DNA of 64,000 bases from Lederbergia citrea (GCF_018343525.1 NZ_JAGYPH010000001.1:1059778-1123777), one strand, 5' to 3'. Numbered from the stretch's first letter, positions 32,218 to 39,633 are shown. Numbers and translations: made by a program. The notes: generated from the letters alone by a model not told the origin.

Positions 32218-33219
32218 TTAATTTATGCGCTTTTCACTCATAAGTTCGCTAACCGTACCGAGTTTGTATCCCTTTGCTTTAATATCCGTTATCATGGTCT
32301 CCATCCCTTCAGCCGTAGGCTTTGTAGGATGCATTAGAATCATTGAGCCATTTTCTACCTTCGACACAACCCTTCTAACCATTTCCGATGTTGCAGGCTT
32401 TCTCCAATCGACCGTATCGACTGTCCATAGAATCGTTTTCATATCAAGTCGGTTAGCTACTTGAATCGTTACCTGATTAAAACTTCCACTTGGTGGGGCA
32501 AACCACTTTGGTGTTAGACCAAGGGTTCCCTTAATGACATCATTGGTCTTTTTCAATTCTTCCATAGTTTCAGGCTCAGAACGCTGTTGGAGATTAGGAT
32601 GACTATAAGCATGGTTGCCGATTTCATGACCAGCATCCTTAATCGTCTTAGCTAGACCAGGGTTCTTTTTAACCCAACTTCCATCAAAGAAAAATGTTGC
32701 CTTAGTTTGATGGTCATTTAAAACCTTGAGAATTTTTGGGATGTATTCGTTACCCCAGGCGACATTGATTAAAAAAGCCACCATAGGTTTTTGCGGATTA
32801 CCCCTATAAATCGGTTCGGGAGCTAAATCTTCCAAATGGACACTAGGCGGTATTTCTTTATAGATAACCTTGTTTTTATCAAATTCACCACTTATCTTCA
32901 TTTTTTTATAACTGGCTTTCATATTCACCCGCAACCCATTGTAACCCGGTATTGCTTTCCATACTCTATCGACTTTTGCATCAATCGGTTCAATTTTAAA
33001 CTGTTCGTTGTATGCCTCAATTTTTTTGTATAGAACATCTTTATTAACTTCCGAGGAATTGACATCTCTATTATTAGGCTCTGTAGGCATAGATTTATGC
33101 GGGGGGATAGAGAACCCTGATGTCAACACTAACATACTTGAAAGCAATGAAAGACGCTTTAGATATTGTCTGATTTGAAATCCCTCACTTTTATATTTTG
33201 ATGATAGTAGGTTTCTCAT
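32218..33219 (-). CDS. ylxY: YlxY-type polysaccharide deacetylase-like protein
   Basis: 333 residues. After a hydrophobic N-terminal segment comes a linker and then a NodB-homology domain: FLINVAWGNEY where active enzymes have TFDDG, ATFFFDGSWVKKNPGLAKTI, GHEIGNHAYSHPN, and MILMHPT. The INVAWGNEY form matches what I recall of the B. subtilis sporulation protein YlxY. The metal histidines are kept but the catalytic Asp pair is replaced, so deacetylase activity is doubtful. In B. subtilis ylxY lies next to pnpA; here it is in the repeat-rich zone and may be an extra copy. Confidence 0.75.
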   Translation of the reverse strand: MRNLLSSKYKSEGFQIRQYLKRLSLLSSMLVLTSGFSIPPHKSMPTEPNNRDVNSSEVNKDVLYKKIEAYNEQFKIEPIDAKVDRVWKAIPGYNGLRVNMKASYKKMKISGEFDKNKVIYKEIPPSVHLEDLAPEPIYRGNPQKPMVAFLINVAWGNEYIPKILKVLNDHQTKATFFFDGSWVKKNPGLAKTIKDAGHEIGNHAYSHPNLQQRSEPETMEELKKTNDVIKGTLGLTPKWFAPPSGSFNQVTIQVANRLDMKTILWTVDTVDWRKPATSEMVRRVVSKVENGSMILMHPTKPTAEGMETMITDIKAKGYKLGTVSELMSEKRIN

Positions 33220-33336
33220 TGGCTTAGGAAACTATGCTGCATGAAGTTATAAGACAATAGCAAATCCTATACATTCCCTGACTTCATTACCATAAACAAC
33301 TTTCCAAGACTTTTTCTATAAACCCAATATTAATAA

Positions 33337-33393
33337 TTAGAATGAAGCAACAATTAAAAACCAAAAAATGAAGCTACCCCAATAGAAACCCAT
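33337..33393 (-). CDS. Possible 18-residue membrane peptide
   Basis: ATG 33393 preceded by GGGGAGTATAA. It encodes MGFYWGSFIFWFLIVASF, then stop. The ribosome-binding site is good and the peptide hydrophobic, in the style of tiny sporulation-type or stress peptides. Size alone makes it uncertain; it could equally be the start of a lost gene. Confidence 0.3.
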   Translation of the reverse strand: MGFYWGSFIFWFLIVASF

Positions 33394-33445
33394 TTATACT
33401 CCCCTAAATATATCTGATAATTTATATTCCGGAAAAAATACAAAT

Positions 33446-33522
33446 TCCTTCTTCAACTAAACTGCCCGTTAGTAAAAAAGCGTCTCTACTTATTGTAGAA
33501 ACGCACCCATTAGTTGAATAAG
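33446..33522 (-). repeat. Dispersed cassette-type repeat, full copy
   Basis: CCTTCTTCAACTAAACTGCC CGTTAGTAAAAAAGCG, hairpin GCGTCTC...TAGAAACGC, arm ACCCATTAGTTGAATAAG. Confidence 0.82.
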
Positions 33523-33526
33523 TTTA

Positions 33527-33680
33527 CTATTCAAATTCGAGTAAGTCCGAAATAAATCTATTTATATTTCCTTTTAAGATCACGCCGTGTCCCGTACATA
33601 AATATTCAGCATCAAATTTGTTAATAGCCTCTAAACCTTCGATAAATAAATTAAAATTATGTTGTCTTTTCATTTAGAGA
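33527..33680 (-). pseudogene. Metallo-beta-lactamase-fold hydrolase, C-terminal fragment
   Basis: A frame ending at 33527 reads FIEGLEAINKFDAEYLCTGH GVILKGNINRFISDLLEF. The CTGHG segment is the last metal histidine of MBL-fold proteins. Everything upstream is lost at about 33680. It sits next to a repeat copy, like complete modules do. Confidence 0.6.
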
Positions 33681-34042
33681 AGTGAGAGAATGGAAAGTGT
33701 TGGTGTTTACAGTTAGGAAGCTAATCGAATAAAGAGTGGAAAATCCTGTGGATTTATGGAGTGATAATAATAACTTAAAAACATTGAAAGTCACAATCAT
33801 CCAGTATTGACAAGGGGTTGGAGGCATGTTAAATAAAGAAAAGAAGCGAAATCCAATTGGATCAATGCCGGGACTTGGATTGGATTTGGAACAAACGAAA
33901 CAAACATTTACTGAATAGATATTGCTTCGTGCCCGTTTTTTCGCATAAAAAAAACCGAAGAAATGCCAGGTTAGAACCATAATAACCTTGGAATGGTGGA
34001 AACTTTTTTTCTAAAGAACGTTATATTTTTTTATAGAAACAC
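33681..34042. other. Non-coding or decayed stretch
   Basis: A plus-strand 30-codon frame at 33826-33918 (KEKKRNPIGSMPGLGLDLEQ) has GGAGG directly against its ATG, too close to be convincing. Otherwise AT-rich DNA with no recognised feature. Confidence 0.4.
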
Positions 34043-34207
34043 CTATGATTTATTTTTTTCTAAATCTTTAATTTGTTTTTTCATTTCTTTAAGTTCAGAC
34101 CTTAAATTCTGAACTTGCTTTGAAGTGTCAATTCCCAATCGAACAGCATACGTAATGATAAGAAACAGAAGAATTAAACCAAAAAATCCATAAAAATATA
34201 TCTCCAT
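34043..34207 (-). CDS. Small membrane-anchored coiled-coil protein, 54 residues
   Basis: ATG 34207 after GGAGGACAAAGG. One hydrophobic helix (YGFFGLILLFLIITYAVRLG) and then SKQVQNLRSELKEMKKQIKD LEKN, a clear heptad coiled coil. Leader 73 bp to a repeat copy. Such small proteins may oligomerise at the membrane; function unknown. Confidence 0.65.
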   Translation of the reverse strand: MEIYFYGFFGLILLFLIITYAVRLGIDTSKQVQNLRSELKEMKKQIKDLEKNKS

Positions 34208-34279
34208 CCTTTGTCCTCCCAATATTTGTTACTTTTAACAATACCATAAAGGAGAAAAAACGGGTGATGTTTTAAGTTG

Positions 34280-34380
34280 TTCTATTTTCATTAACCTGCT
34301 TCGTTAGCCCAATTAGAAGTTCAACTAAACAATTCTATATCCTTATTGGAGTAAATCACACACACTTTACCTTAATAAGC
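34280..34380 (-). repeat. Dispersed cassette-type repeat, variant
   Basis: TTCATTAACCTGCTTCGTTA GCCCAATTAG, AAGTTCAACTAAAC, a diverged hairpin, arm CACTTTACCTTAATAAG with the stop of the next gene inside. Confidence 0.65.
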
Positions 34381-34575
34381 ATTTGCGAATGCTATCATTG
34401 CTATACTCCACATAATAAGAGTAAAAGATAAAGTTAGCCATGCTTTATTAACAGTAGTTTTTTCTTCAATCTTTATCTTTTTCAAGATAGATACTAAATT
34501 CAAACAAAATATAACGCACAAGATAGGCATTAAATACAATCCTATATAACTAAAAACAATAATCATATCTTCCAT
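34372..34575 (-). CDS. Small two-span membrane protein, 67 residues
   Basis: ATG 34575 preceded by GAGGGGGAG. Helices at about 5-29 (MIIVFSYIGLYLMPILCVIF) and 43-65 (AWLTLSFTLIMWSIAMIAFA) flank a basic loop. Stop codon in the repeat arm. Function unknown. Confidence 0.65.
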   Translation of the reverse strand: MEDMIIVFSYIGLYLMPILCVIFCLNLVSILKKIKIEEKTTVNKAWLTLSFTLIMWSIAMIAFANAY

Positions 34576-34661
34576 TTTTTCTCCCCCTCGTATAGTAAAA
34601 CATCATTCTACAATCTTTCCGATTTTTCCTTCTACATGAAACCAGCTTTTCTAGTGGGGGT

Positions 34662-35180
34662 TCACTTTTCAACTATCACTTTACCTTCATTATCCATTAT
34701 TTTGTAATGAAGAATGTCAATCCTTTCATAGACATTCTGTGGTAACTTTTCATATAAAATATTATTTTTGGTTAAATTGACACTTGACGAGCATATAATC
34801 TTTCCATTTTGATCTTCAAAAGAATATTCTACTATTGAAGCGTCAGGGTAGCTAAAAACCCATCCCCATAGAGCACTAAAAGAACTATTTCCGACCGAAG
34901 AAACGCTTAAAATTACATGCTTACTCGATAAATCTATCCCTTGGGCGTATTCTCCATTAGATTCATATTTATACCGCGAATTTTTCAAAGTAAAAGTATT
35001 TAAGCTCAATAATGATTGTCCTAAATAATTCCTGTGTAAAAATATTACAACTTTTTCATTATCATCTTGAAATAAAATTTCAACATTTTCATAACCATTC
35101 TCTTCAATTACATCAATTAGTGTTGTTGAAGAACATCCTCCTAAAATCATAAACAAAATTAGTGGGTAAATTAGTTTCAT
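34662..35180 (-). CDS. Putative lipoprotein (DUF5412-like), 172 residues
   Basis: Signal peptide MKLIYPLILFMILGGC with lipobox LGGC. The mature part has LIDVIEENGYENVEILFQDD and IFLHRNYLGQSLLSLNTFTL, then ALWGWVFSYPDASIVEYSFE, a pattern I associate with DUF5412-type proteins. GGGGGG precedes ATG 35180. No repeat lies between it and the gene at 34372. Confidence 0.65.
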   Translation of the reverse strand: MKLIYPLILFMILGGCSSTTLIDVIEENGYENVEILFQDDNEKVVIFLHRNYLGQSLLSLNTFTLKNSRYKYESNGEYAQGIDLSSKHVILSVSSVGNSSFSALWGWVFSYPDASIVEYSFEDQNGKIICSSSVNLTKNNILYEKLPQNVYERIDILHYKIMDNEGKVIVEK

Positions 35181-35366
35181 ACAAGCCCCCCTTTTTATTG
35201 ATAACTAGTTAATTTATTCTGTTTCCTTAATAAAAATGCCTGCCCTATTGAAACAAACCTAAAAAGTTAGTCACATATTTTTTATTGATCATTTAATCTG
35301 AATAGTTCTTCAGTAACGTTAATACTAAAAAAGGTAAAATAATAATGGATAGGAAACTGAAAAATT

Positions 35367-35693
35367 ATGAGAAGGTTCTTATTGATCTTCTCAACTATTT
35401 TTACATTTATCGCCCTTACTGGTTTCGATAGAACGAACCAAATAAATATATCTAATATTGAAACAACTATTATTAAGGCTGAAAATGTTCTCCCTGCCGG
35501 ATATTTACCAAAAGAAAAAGGTGATCCAACTCGATCACCTTGTTTAATGAAAGCACACGTTAGCAAAATAGGAATTAAATATCTTGGCAACGATTTACAA
35601 AAAATCGTCCATAATTTTATTCAACCGATTGGCTACCCATTCGATGTCATAACCTACTTCGTTACGTATTACGGTATTATATATTTCTTCTAA
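35367..35693 (+). CDS. Doubtful plus-strand open frame
   Basis: MRRFLLIFSTIFTFIALTGF looks like a signal peptide. The following residues (TNQINISNIETTIIKAENVL) could be real, but the frame then runs through a repeat-like hairpin and into the antisense of the phosphotransferase gene, with only a weak ribosome-binding site. If real, it is a truncated lipoprotein-like gene ending near 35515. Confidence 0.25.
   Translation: MRRFLLIFSTIFTFIALTGFDRTNQINISNIETTIIKAENVLPAGYLPKEKGDPTRSPCLMKAHVSKIGIKYLGNDLQKIVHNFIQPIGYPFDVITYFVTYYGIIYFF
35515..35572 (-). repeat. Dispersed repeat copy with terminator hairpin
   Basis: Perfect AAGGTGATC / GATCACCTT stem at 35518-35541 (T run on the minus strand), then GCACACGTTAGCAAAATAGG, a diverged arm. 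Confidence 0.6.
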
Positions 35694-36722
35694 TCCTATC
35701 CGAAGCATATAGCAATAAATTTTTTCTTTTGTTTCATTATTTGTAATATGTTTAGTTGTTATTTCCTTAATGAGTGGTTGCAGCTTTTCTTCGTTCCAGA
35801 AAAGGAAATTTGCTTTATCATATAAATGGTCTCCATACATTGCCAAAGTCCAATCAATGATGCCTGTGATTAAATTATCCTTTGCCAATAAATTAAATGA
35901 GCCCAAATCTCCGTGGATAATATTTTTACTGCTAAAATTGATACTCTTTACATGAGTTTTTAACTCTTTAATTGCTTTTTCTACAACTTCTGAATCCAAT
36001 CCTTTCTCTTCTAATGAATCCCAATTATAAATGTCGTTATTGTAAACTCCCTCTACAAAATCTAACCAAGTGGGAAAGGAAGCATTACCTGTACTGTCAA
36101 AATAACCATATCCTTGTTTATCATCAAGCACATCAATTGACTCCAAAGTTTCTAAGGTGTTTAAAACAGCAGGAACAATATCGAGTAATTGTTGGCTATT
36201 AAGGTCAAACAATTTATCACCTTCGATATATTTGGATATAGAATAAGCTACCCCATCATCCGTCTGGTGAACTTCCAATACTTCACGAACAGGTAATATT
36301 CCATTGAACTTTCTATCAATGAAACTTTGTTTTTTATAGCTTTCAAGATTATTACCTACTTGAAAAATAAAACGTTGTTCCTTTACTTCAAATAGGTAAG
36401 TTTGTGAAACCAAACCACCATTAAGTTCTTTAACATTGATCGCATCTGGGTAATGCGTTTTTAACAGAGACATGGTTTCTTTAAAAGATAATTTTTTAGT
36501 CATTACAGACTCTCCTTTAAAATAGATTTTTCCTAACAACAATTCATCTAAGGAGAGATTATAAATTTGGCTTAAAGTAATTATGGAATCAATATCAGGG
36601 AAATATTTCCCTACTTCCCAATTGGATAATGTTTGTCTAGTAATATGCATTTTTTCGGCGACTTGCTCTTGTGTAAAACCTGTTTTTTTTCTTCTGAGCT
36701 TTAACTTTTCACCAATATTCAT
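35595..36722 (-). CDS. XRE helix-turn-helix fused to an APH-type phosphotransferase
   Basis: About 375 residues from ATG 36722 (AAGGAG upstream; ATG 36728 is also possible). Residues 4-57 are a classic Xre domain (GFTQEQVAEKMHITRQTLSN WE). From about residue 74, MTKKLSFKETMSLLKTHYPD looks like the original start of a kinase that continues with NIIHGDLGSFNLL and GIIDWTLAMYGD, the catalytic and metal loops. The gene thus joins a DNA-binding domain to a small-molecule kinase; the substrate may be an antibiotic or a metabolite. Both halves look intact. Confidence 0.85.
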   Translation of the reverse strand: MNIGEKLKLRRKKTGFTQEQVAEKMHITRQTLSNWEVGKYFPDIDSIITLSQIYNLSLDELLLGKIYFKGESVMTKKLSFKETMSLLKTHYPDAINVKELNGGLVSQTYLFEVKEQRFIFQVGNNLESYKKQSFIDRKFNGILPVREVLEVHQTDDGVAYSISKYIEGDKLFDLNSQQLLDIVPAVLNTLETLESIDVLDDKQGYGYFDSTGNASFPTWLDFVEGVYNNDIYNWDSLEEKGLDSEVVEKAIKELKTHVKSINFSSKNIIHGDLGSFNLLAKDNLITGIIDWTLAMYGDHLYDKANFLFWNEEKLQPLIKEITTKHITNNETKEKIYCYMLRIGLEEIYNTVIRNEVGYDIEWVANRLNKIMDDFL

Positions 36723-36799
36723 CACCATCTTCTCCTTAAATAAATTATCTCACTTATATAAGAAAAATCTAGCAAGGATTCCTTGCTTTAAGAAAGTCT

Positions 36800-36832
36800 C
36801 TTATCCAACAAACCTGCCCCGTTAATTCAATA
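36800..36832 (-). repeat. Dispersed repeat, left palindrome only
   Basis: TTATCCAACAAACCTGCCCC GTTAATTCAATA. Confidence 0.65.
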
Positions 36833-36889
36833 TCTATATTTCAATACCAACATAATATTCCGAAAATAATTTTGGGTTTTTTGGATAAG

Positions 36890-36947
36890 AAAAGACGATC
36901 AATTAATAATCGCCTTGTTGAACAATCGCACCAGTTAGTACAATAAG
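36890..36947 (-). repeat. Dispersed repeat, hairpin half
   Basis: AAAAGACGATC...ATAATCGCC hairpin and arm AACAATCGCACCAGTTAGTA CAATAAG. Together with 36800-36832 and 36950-37003 it forms a tandem of partial copies without a gene between. Confidence 0.65.
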
Positions 36948-36949
36948 AA

Positions 36950-37003
36950 AAATGACTGCCGCAACAATCTTGCCCTTAAACATAAGCACACATTAGCTGA
37001 AGT
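36950..37003 (-). repeat. Dispersed repeat, variant hairpin half
   Basis: AATGACTGCCGCAACAATCT TGCCC, arm AGCACACATTAGCTGAAG containing the stop of the YkvA-type gene. Confidence 0.55.
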
Positions 37004-37376
37004 GCGGATAAATTTTCATAATAGCCCATACCGTAATTACGACCCAAATCAATATTATTATTAAAGCGCCTTTCCAATTCTTCGGCTTACCATTTCTCAT
37101 TAGTTCTTCTGCCTTTACCTCACAGTCAGATAATACATCTTTTCGTATCATCTTCAATGCCAACATTATCCCTAACGGAAGAAGAATTACCTCATCTAAA
37201 TAGCCAAGAATAGGAATGAAATCTGGTATGAGGTCAATCGGACTGAATGCATAAGCGACAATACTTGCAGCAAATACTTTTGCATACCAAGGTACTCGGT
37301 GATCTTTACAAGCATAATAAAGAATAAATATCTGTCGTTTTAAATTTTTCGCCCAAGCCTTAATTTTTTTAAACAT
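36993..37376 (-). CDS. YkvA/DUF1232 family membrane protein
   Basis: 127 residues from ATG 37376 (TTAGGAGATAAA upstream). The DUF1232 signature is complete: ACKDHRVPWYAKVFAASIVA YAFSPIDLIPDFIPILGYLDEVI. A C-terminal hydrophobic helix follows (ALIIILIWVVITVWAIMKI). Function of the family is unknown. The end (HFS) lies in the repeat arm. Confidence 0.88.
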   Translation of the reverse strand: MFKKIKAWAKNLKRQIFILYYACKDHRVPWYAKVFAASIVAYAFSPIDLIPDFIPILGYLDEVILLPLGIMLALKMIRKDVLSDCEVKAEELMRNGKPKNWKGALIIILIWVVITVWAIMKIYPHFS

Positions 37377-37429
37377 TTTATCTCCTAAAACCATTTAAGA
37401 TTTTGCTTTTATTATTACAAAAGGAATTT

Positions 37430-37468
37430 TGTTTATTGAACTAGCCTTCCCCTTTAGTTCAATAATCG
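37430..37468 (-). repeat. Dispersed repeat, left palindrome only
   Basis: TGTTTATTGAACTAGCCTTC CCCTTTAGTTCAATAATCG. Confidence 0.7.
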
Positions 37469-37596
37469 AGTGAGCTATCATCACTATAAATCCTTCAAAT
37501 ATCGATTTGTTGATAGCGTTAAGAAATATTAATTTACTTCAACCATTTTTACTTTCAAGGTAAAAGTTGGACATATTATCCGTAGGAGGTGATAAG

Positions 37597-37740
37597 GTGG
37601 CTGACAAAAAGAAAACTTCAAAGCACGTAGAAAGATACAGTAAATTAGATAGATACAAAAACGATCGACATAACGATAATGCTAGGGAAGCGGCGGCTGG
37701 TGAACCAGAAACTCCAAGAATTAATACAGATAATCTTTAA
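37597..37740 (+). CDS. Small hydrophilic protein, 47 residues
   Basis: GTG 37597 preceded by a near-perfect GGAGGTGAT. The protein ADKKKTSKHVERYSKLDRYK NDRHNDNAREAAAGEPETPR INTDNL is highly charged and probably disordered, in the style of small spore-associated proteins. Plus strand, monocistronic, with a terminator 60 bp downstream. Confidence 0.6.
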   Translation: MADKKKTSKHVERYSKLDRYKNDRHNDNAREAAAGEPETPRINTDNL

Positions 37741-37802
37741 AGTAAGTTTATTGTTCAAACACTTGAAATAGCATACCGAATAACAAACTAATACTACACC
37801 TA

Positions 37803-37832
37803 TTAACGCTTGGGTTTAGATCCAAGCGTTAA
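37803..37832. terminator. Bidirectional terminator-like hairpin
   Basis: TTAACGCTTGG / CCAAGCGTTAA, 8-base loop. Convergent point between the small plus-strand gene and the DinB gene; T tracts are weak. Confidence 0.65.
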
Positions 37833-38043
37833 TAATTCTAAAATGCTTTTATTTCACTCTAGAACCAGTGTTCAAGAAGAAGCATCTAATTTCCGCAGGA
37901 ATTTCTGAACTATTTTTAAAAATGCCCTGTTGTCTGGTTTGTAAAGGTTATGCCCCTAACCAGAAATAGTAGTTACTGTTATATTACTAAGGTTATCCCT
38001 GATTTTCCCAATTAATATAATTACGGCTCACAGTTTAAGACGG

Positions 38044-38511
38044 CTAAATAAAATTGAATTGTCTTCCAATAAAATTGGCTTGGACAGGTGCTAATTTTAA
38101 TTCCCTTGACCAAACTGAAAGTTGACCAATATGGTGAATTTCGTGTGCGATAATATGTTTTAAAATTTCATCTTTTTTATACTTATCTTTATCCCAAGGC
38201 ACACTTACAAACTCATCCTTTAAAGTATAAAATTCCGTTTTCAAAAAATTCGTAATTTCATTTCTAAGTTCATCTGAAAGCAATTTAACCTTCTCAAGGG
38301 TATCATAATCACTGAATTTAAATACTATATCTTCTTTTCCTTGAATTCCTCGCACCCAGCTATATTCCACTTCGGTAATGTGAAAAAGAGTGTATAAAAT
38401 ACTTCCTACACCCCCAATACGTTTTTTATTTAACTGCTCTGTAGTTATTTGCTTGCACCAATCGAACCATTCGTCTCTTATCTGCCAATTGTACTCAAAA
38501 AACTTTCTCAT
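38044..38511 (-). CDS. DinB-family protein
   Basis: 155 residues from ATG 38511 (GGGAGAG upstream; the open frame runs to 38604). FFEYNWQIRDEWFDWCKQIT begins the first helix; VGSILYTLFHITEVEYSWVR and IIAHEIHHIGQLSVWSREL carry the metal histidines. It is clearly paralogous to the protein at 56468-56959. Metal-dependent thiol transferase or unknown activity. Repeat copy 81 bp upstream. Confidence 0.88.
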   Translation of the reverse strand: MRKFFEYNWQIRDEWFDWCKQITTEQLNKKRIGGVGSILYTLFHITEVEYSWVRGIQGKEDIVFKFSDYDTLEKVKLLSDELRNEITNFLKTEFYTLKDEFVSVPWDKDKYKKDEILKHIIAHEIHHIGQLSVWSRELKLAPVQANFIGRQFNFI

Positions 38512-38591
38512 TTTAAACTCTCCCAAAAGTATTTTGAATCTATTATAAAAATTGGCTATATAACCATTAAACTCCTGCTTTTTGGAAGGGT

Positions 38592-38638
38592 TATTCTTAT
38601 TCAACTATTCAAGGATTGCACCAGTTAGCTTAACAAGA
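38592..38638 (-). repeat. Dispersed repeat, last copy of the array
   Basis: CTTATTCAACTATTCAAGGA TTGCACCAGTTAGCTTAACA AG. No copy is seen to the right of this point. Confidence 0.7.
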
Positions 38639-38715
38639 TTTTTTCTTTTTTCCAGCTTATCACTTAATTTTTTAAGGTTTTCTAATTCAATATTAGCTTC
38701 CTCCTGTTTTGACAT
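38605..38715 (-). CDS. Tiny charged helical protein, 36 residues
   Basis: ATG 38715 preceded by AAAGAGGTG. The protein SKQEEANIELENLKKLSDKL EKRKNLVKL is a charged helix that then runs into the repeat (TGAILE, stop). The repeat may have replaced its original end. Function unknown. Confidence 0.45.
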   Translation of the reverse strand: MSKQEEANIELENLKKLSDKLEKRKNLVKLTGAILE

Positions 38716-38859
38716 ATACGACACCTCTTTAATAAAAGTGGAAATCAGTACATGCCCTTTCTAACCTAAATATACCCTATACTATTTCAAGTTTTCGTAT
38801 TTTTTTATGTTTATCTATCTTTAAATGAAAAGTAATTATTTAAAAATACAATAATAAAA

Positions 38860-38888
38860 AGAAAAGGCAGCCATATAAATGGCTGTCT
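38860..38888 (-). terminator. Terminator of yneF
   Basis: GGCAGCCAT / ATGGCTGTC stem; TTTTC on the minus strand. Confidence 0.75.
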
Positions 38889-38912
38889 CAACTCTTGATA
38901 CATAAGGATTCT

Positions 38913-39125
38913 TTACTTCATTTGTTTGTTCATCGCACTCATCATTTGATTGATTTTCTTTTGGGACGGTTTCATTCCCATTTGCATCATCATCATTTTT
39001 AACATTTGTTCATTGATTGGTGGATTTTTCTTTAGATAATTCATCATATATTTACGGGCAATGAAAAATCCAAGCGCCACTCCAGCTAATAGCGCTAGAA
39101 AGCCCGTTAACCATATTTGCCACAT
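38913..39125 (-). CDS. yneF: YneF family membrane protein (UPF0154)
   Basis: 70 residues from ATG 39125 (GGAGG upstream; an in-frame start 18 bp earlier overlaps the site). One N-terminal helix ([20 protein letters not shown]) followed by [20 protein letters not shown] and a Met-rich tail with [17 protein letters not shown]0154, universal in Bacillaceae, unknown function. Order sirA-yneF as in B. subtilis. This is the first core gene right of the repeat array. Confidence 0.92.
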   Translation of the reverse strand: MWQIWLTGFLALLAGVALGFFIARKYMMNYLKKNPPINEQMLKMMMMQMGMKPSQKKINQMMSAMNKQMK

Positions 39126-39201
39126 TTGTATTTCCTCCTTCAAGTTGTCTACACTTCAGTTTACTAAATCCTTGTATATTATACAATAATCGACGATTAT
39201 T

Positions 39202-39633
39202 TCATACGAATTTTCTTTCTTTTAGGGGTTTTAACCATCCATACCGATTATTTTCGAAGTCCATTGCTAAAAAGCGACCATCGAATTTTCGTAGCACTTC
39301 GAAAAATAGTGTTTCACATGCTAAACCGCCCCATGCTTTTAACTGCAAACTCCGTTCTCCTATACTTAACTGTGCCCCTTCACGGCCATCTGCGCTTTCT
39401 GTCCAATAGATCTTCCCTTTAATATAAAATTCTTTTTTCTGGACTGAGTGAGAAAGATGTTTATGAAGATCTAAATATGGCAATGGTCTGGTGATATATT
39501 GTACTTGTTTTTGAACAATATTTTGCAGTTCTCCTTGGTCATTCGCAGAAAACAATTCCATAAATTTACTTTCACGCCCATAAAAGTACTCGGCAATTTC
39601 ATCCTCTATTAAATAAATGAAATAGATTCTCAT
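39202..39633 (-). CDS. sirA: Sporulation inhibitor of replication SirA (YneE)
   Basis: About 143 residues. YFIYLIEDEIAEYFYGRESK and the C-terminus VLRKFDGRFLAMDFENNRYG WLKPLKERKFV match the SirA family. SirA binds domain I of DnaA in sporulating cells and stops new rounds of replication. Start is one of three closely spaced codons (39645-39633); ATG 39633 matches the usual N-terminus, with GAGGAGTG 12 bp upstream. Between tkt and yneF as in B. subtilis. Confidence 0.88.
   Translation of the reverse strand: MRIYFIYLIEDEIAEYFYGRESKFMELFSANDQGELQNIVQKQVQYITRPLPYLDLHKHLSHSVQKKEFYIKGKIYWTESADGREGAQLSIGERSLQLKAWGGLACETLFFEVLRKFDGRFLAMDFENNRYGWLKPLKERKFV

Noticed and set aside
33657..33980. Minus-strand open frame of 107 codons
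   Set aside because: Cys/Phe-rich translation without domain pattern and with no ribosome-binding site; the opposite strand carries decayed sequence.
35282..35590. Minus-strand frame of 102 codons after the Xre-APH gene
   Set aside because: It reads through the terminator hairpin and a repeat copy, with no ribosome-binding site.
20729..38640. CRISPR-like array
   Set aside because: The repeats are long, imperfect palindromes with gene-sized, unequal spacing, and there are no cas genes. This is not CRISPR.
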